In this document: in pieces, positions 42,833-51,487 of the stretch
How the letters are laid out: each line of letters begins with the position of its first letter
Numbering within the stretch: position 1 is the first letter of the stretch
Assembly (NCBI RefSeq): GCF_902502825.2
Contig: NZ_LR723672.1
Span: forward strand, 62,001-126,000
Direction: 5' to 3'
DNA: 64,000 nt
Source of the DNA: Pseudorhizobium flavum
GTDB taxonomy: Bacteria; Pseudomonadota; Alphaproteobacteria; Rhizobiales; Rhizobiaceae
Program-made: the position numbers and the translations under genes
The notes under the pieces: model-generated
What the model was told of the DNA's origin: nothing
Databases searched by the model: none
Seen by the model: only the letters and a program-made list of their open reading frames with translations

Positions 42833-44275
42833 ATGTGCGAAGCTTGTGATGCTCCCAGTTCCAGCAAAGGCAACGGCCGTTACGATCTTGTAGTCGTCGG
42901 GGCTGGCTCGGCCGGATTCTCTGCCGCGATCACGGCCGCCGAACAAGGCGCGCAAGTGGCCCTTGTCGGGCACGGCACGATTGGCGGCACCTGCGTCAAT
43001 ATCGGTTGTGTGCCCTCGAAAGCCCTGATCCGGGCCACGGAAGCCGTGCGTCACGCCAATGATGCGGAAGCCCGCTTCGATGGCATTGAAAGCGGCGCGC
43101 GCGTCGTCGATTGGGCCGCTCAGATTGCCCAGAAAGACGCCCTGGTTGCGGGTCTTCGGCAGGCGAAATACGCTGATCTGCTGCCGGAGTATAACAATGT
43201 GGTCTATCGCGAAGGGCAGGCCCGCCTCGTTGACGGCGGCGTCGAGGTCGCGGGCCAGCGCCTCGCCTCCGAACGGATCATCATCGCGACGGGCGCGCGC
43301 CCAGGCCTGCCGGGAATTCCGGGGATCGTCGACGTGTCGCCGCTCGACAGCACGACGGCGCTGGCCCTGGCCGAACTGCCGCGCTCGATGATCGTGCTTG
43401 GCGGCGGCTATATCGGTGCGGAGCTTGCCCAGACGTTCGCGCGGGCCGGCGTCGCGGTGACGCTCGTATTCCGCAGCCGGCTTCTGCCGGAGGCTGAACC
43501 CGAAATCGGATCGGCGCTTGCAACCTACCTGGCCGATGAGGGCATCAGGATCGTCAGCGGGATCGCCTACGAATCCATCCGCAAGACCGATGACGGCGGT
43601 GTGGCGCTCACCATCGCGCGGGACGGTCGGCCGGAAATCCTGACGGCCGAACGGATTCTCGTGGCAACGGGACGCCGCCCGAACACCGAAACCCTTGGCT
43701 TGGCTGAGGCGGGTATTGCCGCAACGCCGGCCGGCGCCATCATTGTCGATGACCGCATGCGCACCTCAAAGACCGGCGTCTATGCCGCCGGAGACGTGAC
43801 AGGAAAAGATCAGTTCGTTTACATGGCCGCCTATGGCGCCAAGCTCGCCGCCAAGAACGCGTTGAACGGCGATGGCCTGCGCTATGACAATTCCGCGATG
43901 CCTGCTGTCGTGTTCACAGACCCACAGGTGGCGAGCGTCGGCATGACCGAGGCGCAGGCGCGTGTTGCGGGGCATTCGGTTCGCACGTCCGTTCTTTCCC
44001 TCGACAATGTCCCGCGGGCGCTGGCGGCACGCGATACACGCGGCCTGATCAAGCTGGTTGCCGACGGGGCAAGCCGGAAGCTCCTGGGCGCGCATATTCT
44101 TGCGCCGGAAGGAGCTGACAGCATTCAGACGGCGGCGCTGGCTATCCGCGGCGGCCTGACGATCGACGATCTGTCGGAGGCGATCTTCCCGTACCTGACG
44201 ACCGTCGAAGGCTTGAAGCTTGCGGCTCAGACCTTCGACAGGGACGTGAAAAAACTATCCTGCTGCGCGGGGTAA
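42833..44275 (+). CDS. merA: mercuric reductase MerA
   Basis: 480-aa NADPH-dependent flavoenzyme that reduces Hg(II) to Hg(0). FAD motif VVVGAGSAGFSAAITA, redox disulfide GGTCVNIGCVPSKAL, NADPH motif LGGGYIGAELAQTF, and C-terminal Cys pair KKLSCCAG. The N-terminal HMA domain of longer MerA proteins is absent; it starts CEACDAPSSSKGNG. Intact. Confidence 0.95.
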   Translation: MCEACDAPSSSKGNGRYDLVVVGAGSAGFSAAITAAEQGAQVALVGHGTIGGTCVNIGCVPSKALIRATEAVRHANDAEARFDGIESGARVVDWAAQIAQKDALVAGLRQAKYADLLPEYNNVVYREGQARLVDGGVEVAGQRLASERIIIATGARPGLPGIPGIVDVSPLDSTTALALAELPRSMIVLGGGYIGAELAQTFARAGVAVTLVFRSRLLPEAEPEIGSALATYLADEGIRIVSGIAYESIRKTDDGGVALTIARDGRPEILTAERILVATGRRPNTETLGLAEAGIAATPAGAIIVDDRMRTSKTGVYAAGDVTGKDQFVYMAAYGAKLAAKNALNGDGLRYDNSAMPAVVFTDPQVASVGMTEAQARVAGHSVRTSVLSLDNVPRALAARDTRGLIKLVADGASRKLLGAHILAPEGADSIQTAALAIRGGLTIDDLSEAIFPYLTTVEGLKLAAQTFDRDVKKLSCCAG

Positions 44276-44289
44276 CGGCGAAAGGGAAA

Positions 44290-44498
44290 CGGGTGCGTGC
44301 TCAAGTTGTGGCTTGGACGAAGCGGGCACTTCATCCCTGACGCGCATGATGGTCTGGCGGCTGGTGTCGAATTTTCTGGCGAGAGCGGAAACGCTCATCC
44401 CTGTCGCGAGATCCTCGCGCACTTCCTGTTTCTGTTTTTCGCTCAGGGTGGAGGGGCGGCCGAGGGTCTTTCCTTCTGACTTGGCGCGCTTGAGGCCG
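44290..44498 (-). pseudogene. C-terminal fragment of a Tn3-type resolvase
   Basis: Minus strand reads GLKRAKSEGKTLGRPSTLSE, then the recombinase helix-turn-helix GMSVSALARKFDTSRQTIMR. The catalytic N-terminal domain is missing and the sequence stops exactly at the ISL3 element. Resolvase genes normally flank mer operons in Tn3-family mercury transposons; this is the remains of one. Confidence 0.75.
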
Positions 44499-46233
44499 TG
44501 TCGCTTTGCAGTTAATCGGGTTCTTCCTCACTTTGTGTGGTTCATTCGCCGTTAGCGAGGTTTTGGCTATGGGCGGGCATGCGAACGAAATCGAAATGGT
44601 CGCCCGGTCCAGGGGTCAAAGTACTGGGTGTCGCGCTCACCGTTGATCACGGTTGGGTTGTTTCCGCAGCTGGATCCAAGATCGGAGTATGCCCCGATTG
44701 TGGATGTCGAAGCCGAAGTCGGCATGGCTGGTCCTGCCGCAGCCTCCAGGATCTGCCAGTCCAGGGCAAGCCCGTGACAGTGAAGCTCCTGCTGAGCCGC
44801 TGGCGATGTGCACATGGGGAATGCGCACGACGAACGTTCACCGACCGTCTTCCGATGGTAGCTGATCCATACGCGCGTCGGACAAGAAGGGTCGGAGAGA
44901 TTGTTGGCTTGCTCGGCCATAGCACTGGCGGCCGTCCTGGCGAGCGGTTGATGCAACGGCTCGGCATACCGGTCAGCGACGACACTATCCTGCGGCAACT
45001 GAAACGGGATGCTGCAGTTGCCCAACGCAATTCCAAGATACGGGTGGTCGGTATCGATGATTGGAGTTGGCGGCGCGCGACGAGCTATGGGACCATCATG
45101 GTCGACCTCGAGCGCCGCTCGGTTATTGACATACTGGATGACCGTAGCGTCGAGAATGCGGCCAAGTGGCTTCGGAGTCATCCTTCCATCGAGATTGTCA
45201 GCCGCGACCGCTGCGGCCTGTATGCGCAGGCCACCCGTGAAGGCGCACCGCAGGCCCGGCAGGTCGCCGATCGGTTTCATCTGGTCCAGAACCTTCGTTC
45301 GGCCATCGAAGAACAGATGAGCCTTTCCGGGCGTGCCACCGGCAGGGCCATTCTTTCGGAGGACGCAATTGTTGACGCTGCGACACATCGCCGGCGCGCC
45401 CGTCTTGCGCATAGGCAATCTCGCCAGGAGATATTCGACATGCTCCATGCCTTGCGCCAGCAAGGGCTGTCCTACAGCGAGATCGCCAGACGGACCGGCT
45501 ATGAGCGTCGCAGCATAACGAAGTGGCTCAAGTTCGAGGCTCCACAAGACAGGCGACGAGCAGCACTGAACCCCACATCACCATGGTATTTCGAAGCCTT
45601 CCTTGCGCAATGCTGGAAGGATGGGAACCGGCGCGGACGGCATCTGTTTCACGACGTCAAGCAGCGCGGCTACACCGGCAGCTTCGCCAATCTGGAGCGG
45701 TTGCTCGGAGCTTGGCGGCGGGCCGAAAGGGGACAGGCCGATGATGTACCGCCCGCCGCGTTGAAGTCGGAACCGGTTCGAGATCCCGAAACCGGTCATG
45801 CAATCTCTCCGGTGGTTGCCGCGGCGCTATGTATCAAGCCGCGAGGCCTGCTGACGGACCGGCAGGCAAGGAAGGTCGACGCCCTGAAGCAGGGATCTGA
45901 GGCGTTTGTCCAGATGCGACGCCTGGCGATGCGCTTCAACGGCATCCTTCGCGGCAAGAGATCGCCACCACTGGATGCATGGATCGACGATGCGATCGAC
46001 TCCGAGCTCATCCCTATCATGCGGTTCGCTCGCGTCCTTCGCAGGGACATCGATGCCGTCAACAACGCCATCGAGCTGCCCTGGAGCAACGGGCAGGCCG
46101 AAGGCCAGATCAACCGCCTCAAGACCCTCAAGCGAGCAATGTACGGTCGGGCAGGCCCTGAATTGCTGAAGGCACGAATGCTGCCGCGGCTCCACACAAA
46201 GTGAGGAAGAACCCGATTAACTGCAAAGCGACA
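44499..46233 (+). mobile_element. ISL3-family insertion sequence
   Basis: 1735 bp between perfect 42-bp terminal inverted repeats (44499-44540 and 46192-46233), starting TGTCGCTTTGCAGTTAATCG. Flanking octamers TGAGGCCG and AAAGCTCA differ, so no target duplication is preserved. The left side joins a resolvase fragment and the right side the 3' end of a histidine kinase gene: the element marks a rearrangement junction. Confidence 0.88.
44579..46204 (+). CDS. ISL3-family transposase
   Basis: 541 aa from ATG 44579. Zn-finger-like CPDCGCRSRSRHGW, HTH, then IDDWSWRRATSYGTIMVD (catalytic D), SRDRCGLYAQA (D) and SNGQAEGQINRLK (E), the ISL3 DDE core. An upstream start at 44537 would lie in the inverted repeat. 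Intact. Confidence 0.93.
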   Translation: MRTKSKWSPGPGVKVLGVALTVDHGWVVSAAGSKIGVCPDCGCRSRSRHGWSCRSLQDLPVQGKPVTVKLLLSRWRCAHGECARRTFTDRLPMVADPYARRTRRVGEIVGLLGHSTGGRPGERLMQRLGIPVSDDTILRQLKRDAAVAQRNSKIRVVGIDDWSWRRATSYGTIMVDLERRSVIDILDDRSVENAAKWLRSHPSIEIVSRDRCGLYAQATREGAPQARQVADRFHLVQNLRSAIEEQMSLSGRATGRAILSEDAIVDAATHRRRARLAHRQSRQEIFDMLHALRQQGLSYSEIARRTGYERRSITKWLKFEAPQDRRRAALNPTSPWYFEAFLAQCWKDGNRRGRHLFHDVKQRGYTGSFANLERLLGAWRRAERGQADDVPPAALKSEPVRDPETGHAISPVVAAALCIKPRGLLTDRQARKVDALKQGSEAFVQMRRLAMRFNGILRGKRSPPLDAWIDDAIDSELIPIMRFARVLRRDIDAVNNAIELPWSNGQAEGQINRLKTLKRAMYGRAGPELLKARMLPRLHTK

Positions 46234-47614
46234 AAAGCTCAGGCTTCTTTTCAAGGCTCTTGGCGGAGCTTGCAGAAACAGCCACGCTTACACGCAGTCC
46301 TGGGGAGTTGTCAGCCAGTTCAACCTGCGCACCGTGGAGCTCAGCGATCGCCTTCACCATACTGAGCCCTAACCCCGAGCCTACTGTGGTCCTGCTCTTC
46401 TCCAGGCGGTAGAAGCGGTCGAGCACCCGCCCCCGTTCTTCCGGCGGTATCCCTGGGCCGTTGTCAGATACGCTAAGGACAACTGCATCCTCCTGTCTTG
46501 CAAGGTCAATCAAGATCGAGGAGCCCAAAGGGGTATGACGCATCGAATTGGCCAGAAGGTTTGCCAGAAGCTGCCTGATCAGATCAGGATCGCCATTTAT
46601 CCAACAGCCAGCCGCTGGTTCTTGCAGCCCCAAGCGGTAACCCTCGTCAGAGGCAATGACGTCGTATGTTTCATAGATATCACGTACCAAAACCTTGAGA
46701 TCAACCGGCTGAAACTTGGCGGTCCTGCTGCGCGACTCGATTTGCGCGATCCTGAGAACTGCGTCGAAAGTGTCAGCGACAGACCGAAGCTCGGCTAGTC
46801 CAGCTTCGATCCCGCCCTTGGCCTCATCGAGAGTATTGGCCCCGAGGGCATCGTCGAGGGTCAGAAATGTCCGGCCTATGGGCGTCTTCAGGTCGTGAGC
46901 GATGTCCGTAGAGACCTGTTTTAATGCTTCTACACTCAATTCTAAACGAGAGAGGGCTACGTTGACCTCCGTCGACAAGATGTCGATCTCATCCATACGA
47001 GGCGAGACTGGCAATCGTTTTGAGAGTTCGCCGTGTCCGATCTCGTGCGCCGTTCTTGAGAGTGCTGCGATCCTGCTTCGGCTCCGAAAGGTGGATATGG
47101 CAGCACCACCGAGCCCTATGGCAAACACTACCGCAGTCGTCCAGCCAAAGCTGATAAGCACGATCCTCGCCAGTTGATCAGTGTCCCCGGAGCTTGCGCC
47201 CACCACCAGCTGGTGTCCGCCCAGCTGCCCTCGATAAACCATGTAATGAGATCTACTTTCAGCCTCATCGGAAGGTGTGAGGGTTGAGAAACCTTGGGGA
47301 ACTGTGCCGATCTCGAAGTTTCCCGCAAGTTTTTCGCCAGCAGGATCCCTTAGGGAGTAGATTGTCTCCTCTCCCCGGATCGCCGGCCCATGGCTTTGCA
47401 CCATCTCTACAGCTCCGGCGATACCTCGAGCCTCGTAGGCCGTTTCGATCTCCCGGAAACGCTCCATGACATTGTCGTTCAAGCGTTCGTTGAGATACCC
47501 CAAAACCATCTGGTAGGCCACCACATTGGCGCTCAGATAGGAGAGTACGAAGAGGCAGGTGTAGATTATAGCGAGCCGCGTCGCTGTACTTTTAAAGAAG
47601 CTAGCGGCGCGCAT
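46217..47614 (-). CDS. sensor histidine kinase, CusS-like
   Basis: 465-aa membrane kinase. Two helices flank a periplasmic domain, then HAMP, H-box STDIAHDLKTPIGRTFL, N-box LLANLLANSMRHTPLG and G-boxes DNGPGIPPEE and GSGLGLSMVKAI. The last few residues (LSLCS) are supplied by the ISL3 element, so the native C-terminus was trimmed slightly. ATG 47614 overlaps the response-regulator stop by 14 nt. Metal sensing (probably copper) is inferred from the adjacent operon. Confidence 0.87.
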   Translation of the reverse strand: MRAASFFKSTATRLAIIYTCLFVLSYLSANVVAYQMVLGYLNERLNDNVMERFREIETAYEARGIAGAVEMVQSHGPAIRGEETIYSLRDPAGEKLAGNFEIGTVPQGFSTLTPSDEAESRSHYMVYRGQLGGHQLVVGASSGDTDQLARIVLISFGWTTAVVFAIGLGGAAISTFRSRSRIAALSRTAHEIGHGELSKRLPVSPRMDEIDILSTEVNVALSRLELSVEALKQVSTDIAHDLKTPIGRTFLTLDDALGANTLDEAKGGIEAGLAELRSVADTFDAVLRIAQIESRSRTAKFQPVDLKVLVRDIYETYDVIASDEGYRLGLQEPAAGCWINGDPDLIRQLLANLLANSMRHTPLGSSILIDLARQEDAVVLSVSDNGPGIPPEERGRVLDRFYRLEKSRTTVGSGLGLSMVKAIAELHGAQVELADNSPGLRVSVAVSASSAKSLEKKPELLSLCS

Positions 47615-48278
47615 GAACGACGTAGCCAGTGTTGCGGACCGTGTGAAGCAAGGGTGCATCGAAAGGCTTGTCGATCTTTGCCCTTAGTCGACTGATGTGG
47701 GTTTCGACGACGGAGCTTTGAGGATCGAAGTTGAAGTTCCACACCCGCTCAAGAAGCATGGTTCGGGTCAGCACCCGGCCCTCATTTCGCATCAGCAGTT
47801 CCAGAAGAGTGAATTCCCGAGGCAGCAGCTCAATGTTTTGTCCGGCTCGCTGGGCGCTCCTTTTCACGAGGTTCAGTTCAAGGTCCCCGACCCGAAGCGT
47901 CGTCTTTTCGGCCGCAATTGGGGGCCGGCGGACGAGCGCGTTGATGCGGGCGGCGAGCTCTGAGAAAGCGAACGGCTTGATGAGGTAGTCGTCCCCGCCA
48001 GCCTCCAGGCCCTCTACACGATCATCGACCCCTCCCATGGAGGTCAAAAACAGGACGGGGGTCTTAACCGAAGCTGCTCTTAGGCTCTTGACGAGGGTAA
48101 GGCCGTCCAAGCCCGGGAGCATCCGGTCCACCACCATCACTTCGTAGGAACTATCAAGACCAGCGGAAAGGCCCTCGCGCCCCTCACGTGTCCAATCCAC
48201 CACGTGGCCCGCGCTGGACAACCCTTTCACGATGAAGACTCCTGTCTTCTCATCATCTTCAATGAGTAGAATTTTCAT
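47601..48278 (-). CDS. OmpR-family response regulator, CusR-like
   Basis: 225 aa from ATG 48278. Receiver domain: IEDDEKTG acidic pocket, phospho-Asp in VMVVDRMLPGLDG, Lys in YLIKPFAFSEL. Winged-helix output domain with REFTLLELLMRNEGRVLTR and SVVETHISRLRAKI. Divergent from the copper operon; a CusR-like box lies in the shared intergenic region. Confidence 0.9.
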   Translation of the reverse strand: MKILLIEDDEKTGVFIVKGLSSAGHVVDWTREGREGLSAGLDSSYEVMVVDRMLPGLDGLTLVKSLRAASVKTPVLFLTSMGGVDDRVEGLEAGGDDYLIKPFAFSELAARINALVRRPPIAAEKTTLRVGDLELNLVKRSAQRAGQNIELLPREFTLLELLMRNEGRVLTRTMLLERVWNFNFDPQSSVVETHISRLRAKIDKPFDAPLLHTVRNTGYVVHARR

Positions 48279-48389
48279 GTTTGTTGCGCCTCGCGCGACA
48301 GGTGACAATCACCCGGCCCATGGTCCCTGAAGCCCGGAAATTCCGGCAATGTTGCGGCGAATGTCTGCTGTCCGTCCAATGGAAAGAAA

Positions 48390-48407
48390 TCTGACAAATT
48401 TGTAAAG
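48390..48407. promoter_or_regulatory. CusR/CopR-like box
   Basis: TGACAA-AT-TTGTAA at 48392-48405, close to the known CusR palindrome TGACAA-NN-TTGTCA. Positioned between the divergent response-regulator gene and the + strand copper operon starting at 48484. Confidence 0.6.
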
Positions 48408-48483
48408 TTCACGAAAAACCGTTGAGAACGTGGCCGCCTATCTTGTTCTCGCTGCACCACGCAGCCTGAACAAGGAATAGATC

Positions 48484-48762
48484 ATGAAGCTCACCATGGC
48501 GGTTGCCTTCATTGCCTTTGCCGCCACCGCTTCGGCGGCCAGTGCTAACAGCGGCATGAACGCGACCTTCAGCCCTCTCGATGGAATCGTTCAGGGCCAT
48601 GCATCGGCCGGTGACACCGCTACGTCAGTCTCCAACCCGGACGTAACCTTCCGGGTGCTCCCCAGCGGGGCGGTTGAGCGGACGAACGCGAAATACGGTA
48701 CCGTCTCGATCTCCGATCCCCGGGCACAGTGGGGAAAAAACCGCTCTCGCGACGATCGCTGA
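48484..48762 (+). CDS. small periplasmic hypothetical protein
   Basis: 92 aa with a signal peptide (MKLTMAVAFIAFAATASAA) and a polar mature part containing VTFRVLPSGAVERTNAK. No Cys or clear metal motif beyond His 40. First gene behind the CusR-like box; function unknown. Confidence 0.65.
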   Translation: MKLTMAVAFIAFAATASAASANSGMNATFSPLDGIVQGHASAGDTATSVSNPDVTFRVLPSGAVERTNAKYGTVSISDPRAQWGKNRSRDDR

Positions 48763-48906
48763 GCGATTAGCTACGGCAGGTCTTTGGTCCTTTCCCAGGG
48801 AGCGAATGACTGCTTGTCCGCAGATGCGGCGACTTCATCTTCGCACATGCGGCAACTTTGCGCCCGTCATAGGGCTGGCGCTTCTTTCAAACAGACAGGA
48901 AAACAC

Positions 48907-49158
48907 ATGACAAAGTTCTCTCTCGCCCTCGCCGCAACATTTGCCTCGATCTCATTTGCCACCGTTGCAGTTGCCCAGGAGGGCACCTACTACGAAGGTA
49001 TCGGATCTCAGTCTCGGAATGGGGCCCAGGAAGGCGCAGCTCGGGATTACGGTCATACCGGCTCCATTGCCCGCGCGCATGACCAAGCCCCGCTTTCGAG
49101 CCCGGAACCGACCTTGAACAGCGGGGACTACTACCAGGGCGCTGCACGCCCGCAGTAG
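48907..49158 (+). CDS. small periplasmic hypothetical protein
   Basis: 83 aa. Signal peptide to VAVAQ, then a Gly/Tyr-rich mature part (GTYYEGIGSQSRNGAQEG, SGDYYQGAARPQ). No recognised domain. The Tyr-Tyr repeats are unusual. Second gene of the copper operon; ATG at 48907 has CAGGAAA upstream. Confidence 0.6.
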   Translation: MTKFSLALAATFASISFATVAVAQEGTYYEGIGSQSRNGAQEGAARDYGHTGSIARAHDQAPLSSPEPTLNSGDYYQGAARPQ

Positions 49159-49307
49159 CTGGTTTCAGGCGCGGCTCGCAAGGTCGCTCCTCCGGATCGG
49201 CACCAGGGCAAGGCTGCGGCGTTGTCCTTGTGCCACACAAACGACGTGAAGCTGGCGTTATGGAAGCCGGTCCATTGACAAGGGTCTCTTCTGGCGATTC
49301 TGGGGAA

Positions 49308-49706
49308 ATGAGTGGGATGTCGAGAATCACATCGAGAGCGATGCTGTTGATCGTCAGACTGGTGGTAGTTCTATCACTGGCTGGCTACAGCATTTCCGCT
49401 GTCAATGCTGCGATGCACCCCTCATCTTCTTCAGCCTCTGTTTCAATGATCCAGGATGTCCATTCATCACATGGTGCTCACAAGCACCATGTTCTGCTGG
49501 AAGATGGACTTCATGCCGATCAAGGTGACGAAGCAAGCAAAGGCAGCTCATCGAAGACCTGTTGCCAGGACTACTGTGGCGTGTTTGCGATCACTTGCGC
49601 GATGCCGAAATTTGCCCATCCTCAGGTCGAGTCCATCACGGACTACATGAACGACGTGAGAACATTCGGCGAATCGCCCGCCCTTCATCGCCCGCCTAAC
49701 ATCTGA
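49308..49706 (+). CDS. secreted His/Cys-rich protein, DUF2946-like
   Basis: 132 aa. Signal/anchor helix (AMLLIVRLVVVLSLAGYSIS), His cluster HSSHGAHKHH, Cys cluster KTCCQDYCGVFAITC, tail ALHRPPNI. It shares the design secretion signal, Cys cluster, C-terminal RPP with the genes at 21101, 56756, 58688 and 61966. Likely copper binding, by inference. Confidence 0.5.
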   Translation: MSGMSRITSRAMLLIVRLVVVLSLAGYSISAVNAAMHPSSSSASVSMIQDVHSSHGAHKHHVLLEDGLHADQGDEASKGSSSKTCCQDYCGVFAITCAMPKFAHPQVESITDYMNDVRTFGESPALHRPPNI

Positions 49707-49795
49707 GATGGAGCTCCCCGCTATGCGGGTATTGCCGTACCTTCACGCGCGCTAACGCTGGGTACCATTGCGACTGCTTTTTCTTGGATTTTCAC

Positions 49796-50017
49796 ATGAA
49801 GCTTACGTTTCTCGTGGTTGCCTTTCCGCTCTTTGCGAGCGGATGCGCTTCCACTCTGCCCGAAGTCGTAGCATCGGCAGGCTACCCTGATTCCGTGACC
49901 GACGTGCGTCCGGTCCGGTATCAGAGCCCTATAGGGGCATACACCCACAGGGTACCCGTAGACCCCAAACCGTGGCGCGGCCTCAACGACGCTCAAGCTC
50001 CGAAGGGAGGAGCATAA
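49796..50017 (+). CDS. small lipoprotein
   Basis: 73 aa. MKLTFLVVAFPLFASGCAS has a lipobox (ASGC). Mature part is short and polar (YPDSVTDVRPVRYQSP). No family recognised. Its TAA overlaps the first base of the outer-membrane factor ATG, so the two are coupled. Confidence 0.7.
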   Translation: MKLTFLVVAFPLFASGCASTLPEVVASAGYPDSVTDVRPVRYQSPIGAYTHRVPVDPKPWRGLNDAQAPKGGA

Positions 50018-51477
50018 TGCTCGGCCGGAAAATCAAGATACTGTCCACATTGGCGTTGCCGCTGTTTGCTGCAGGTTGCGTATCGACCAGCTACTCTGCC
50101 AAAGATGCCGGGTTCCTTAGTGCTTCCCTGAAAGCTGGAGAAGCAACCGGCAAGCAGACGGTGTGGGTCCAGAACCAGCAGCATGCGCAAGTGGTTCGCG
50201 ACCGCGTCAAGACGCTGATGGCAAAAAAGACGATTGACGTCGAGACCGCAGTTCAGGTTGCACTTCTCAACAACAAGGGTCTGCAAGCCGCCTATTCGGA
50301 TCTTGGTGACAGTGCTGCTGATGCGTGGCAGACCCAGCTTTCGGTGTTTCCCACGTTCTCAGTCGGCCTTTCCGGTATCGGCACGCCCGGACTGGAAGCC
50401 TACAGGGTCCTGGAAGGAGCCATCGCGGCAAACATCCTCGCCCTTGCCACCTACGACAAGAACATCAAACTAGCAGAGACGCGGTTCCGTCAGGCCCAGC
50501 TCAACGCGGCCTTAGCCACCATATCGCTTGCGGCAGACACTCGTCGTGCATGGGTCAACGCCGTCGCAGCATGGGAAAATGTGGCCTATCTAAACCGCGC
50601 TCGTGCGGCGGCAGAAGCCGCTTCGGATCTCACCCAGAAGCTCGGGGAAGCAGGTTCGATGCCCAAGGGTAATCAGGCCCGAGAGCACGTGTTCTATGCT
50701 GAGCTGACGGCTGATGCCGCCAAAGCGAAACTTTCTGCACGGCTGGCGAAGGAAGAACTAATCCGACTGATGGGGCTGTCCGGGACCGATATCGAGTTCC
50801 AGATACCCAACCGGCTGCCGTCGCTACCAAAGGCTTTGATAAAGCGTAACGACATTGAAGCTGAAGCTATCCACAAGCGGATGGACCTCCAAGTAGCGCG
50901 CCTCGAGCTACAGGCCCTTGCCCAGTCCTACAAGCTAGATGATGCCACCAGGTTTGTGACGGATATCGAGCTGGTTGGGACAGTGGAGAAGGAGCGCGAG
51001 CGTGAAGATCATGGAATCGTGTCGGAGGTTTCCAGAACGGCCTCTTTGGAGTTCACGATCCCGATCTTCGATTCGGGCCAAGCACGGCTTCGCAAGGGCG
51101 AGCTTGCATACATGCGGGCGGCAAACCAGCTTGCGGAGCTGGCAGTTAACGTCCGCTCCGAAGCGCGCTCCGCCTATCAGGCGTATCGGGCGAACTATGA
51201 CATTGCGCGCCACTACAGAAACAACGTTCTGCCATTGCGCAACGCCATCGACGAGCAGTCACTCCTGACCTACAACGGCATGCTCACAAGCACTTTCGAG
51301 CTGATCTCGGATAGTCGTGACAGCATCAATTCAACCCTCCTCGCAGTCAACGCAAAGAGAGACTTCTGGCTGGCCGAGGCAAACCTTGCACCCGCTCTGT
51401 ATGGCGGAAGTGCCGGTGCGCCTTCCGGTGAGACCGAGGTCGCCTCGGCGGAAGCGGCCGAAGGCGGCGGGCATTGA
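50017..51477 (+). CDS. TolC-family outer-membrane efflux lipoprotein
   Basis: 486 aa. Lipobox LFAAGC, then a TolC-type outer-membrane factor with two long helical repeats (ATGKQTVWVQNQQHAQVVRD, FRQAQLNAALATISLAADTR, ISDSRDSINSTLLAVNAKRD). Such factors form trimeric exit ducts with RND or other pumps. No RND pump or adaptor gene is present nearby, so it either uses a partner elsewhere or acts differently. Confidence 0.85.
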   Translation: MLGRKIKILSTLALPLFAAGCVSTSYSAKDAGFLSASLKAGEATGKQTVWVQNQQHAQVVRDRVKTLMAKKTIDVETAVQVALLNNKGLQAAYSDLGDSAADAWQTQLSVFPTFSVGLSGIGTPGLEAYRVLEGAIAANILALATYDKNIKLAETRFRQAQLNAALATISLAADTRRAWVNAVAAWENVAYLNRARAAAEAASDLTQKLGEAGSMPKGNQAREHVFYAELTADAAKAKLSARLAKEELIRLMGLSGTDIEFQIPNRLPSLPKALIKRNDIEAEAIHKRMDLQVARLELQALAQSYKLDDATRFVTDIELVGTVEKEREREDHGIVSEVSRTASLEFTIPIFDSGQARLRKGELAYMRAANQLAELAVNVRSEARSAYQAYRANYDIARHYRNNVLPLRNAIDEQSLLTYNGMLTSTFELISDSRDSINSTLLAVNAKRDFWLAEANLAPALYGGSAGAPSGETEVASAEAAEGGGH

Positions 51478-51487
51478 AAAGGAAAAC

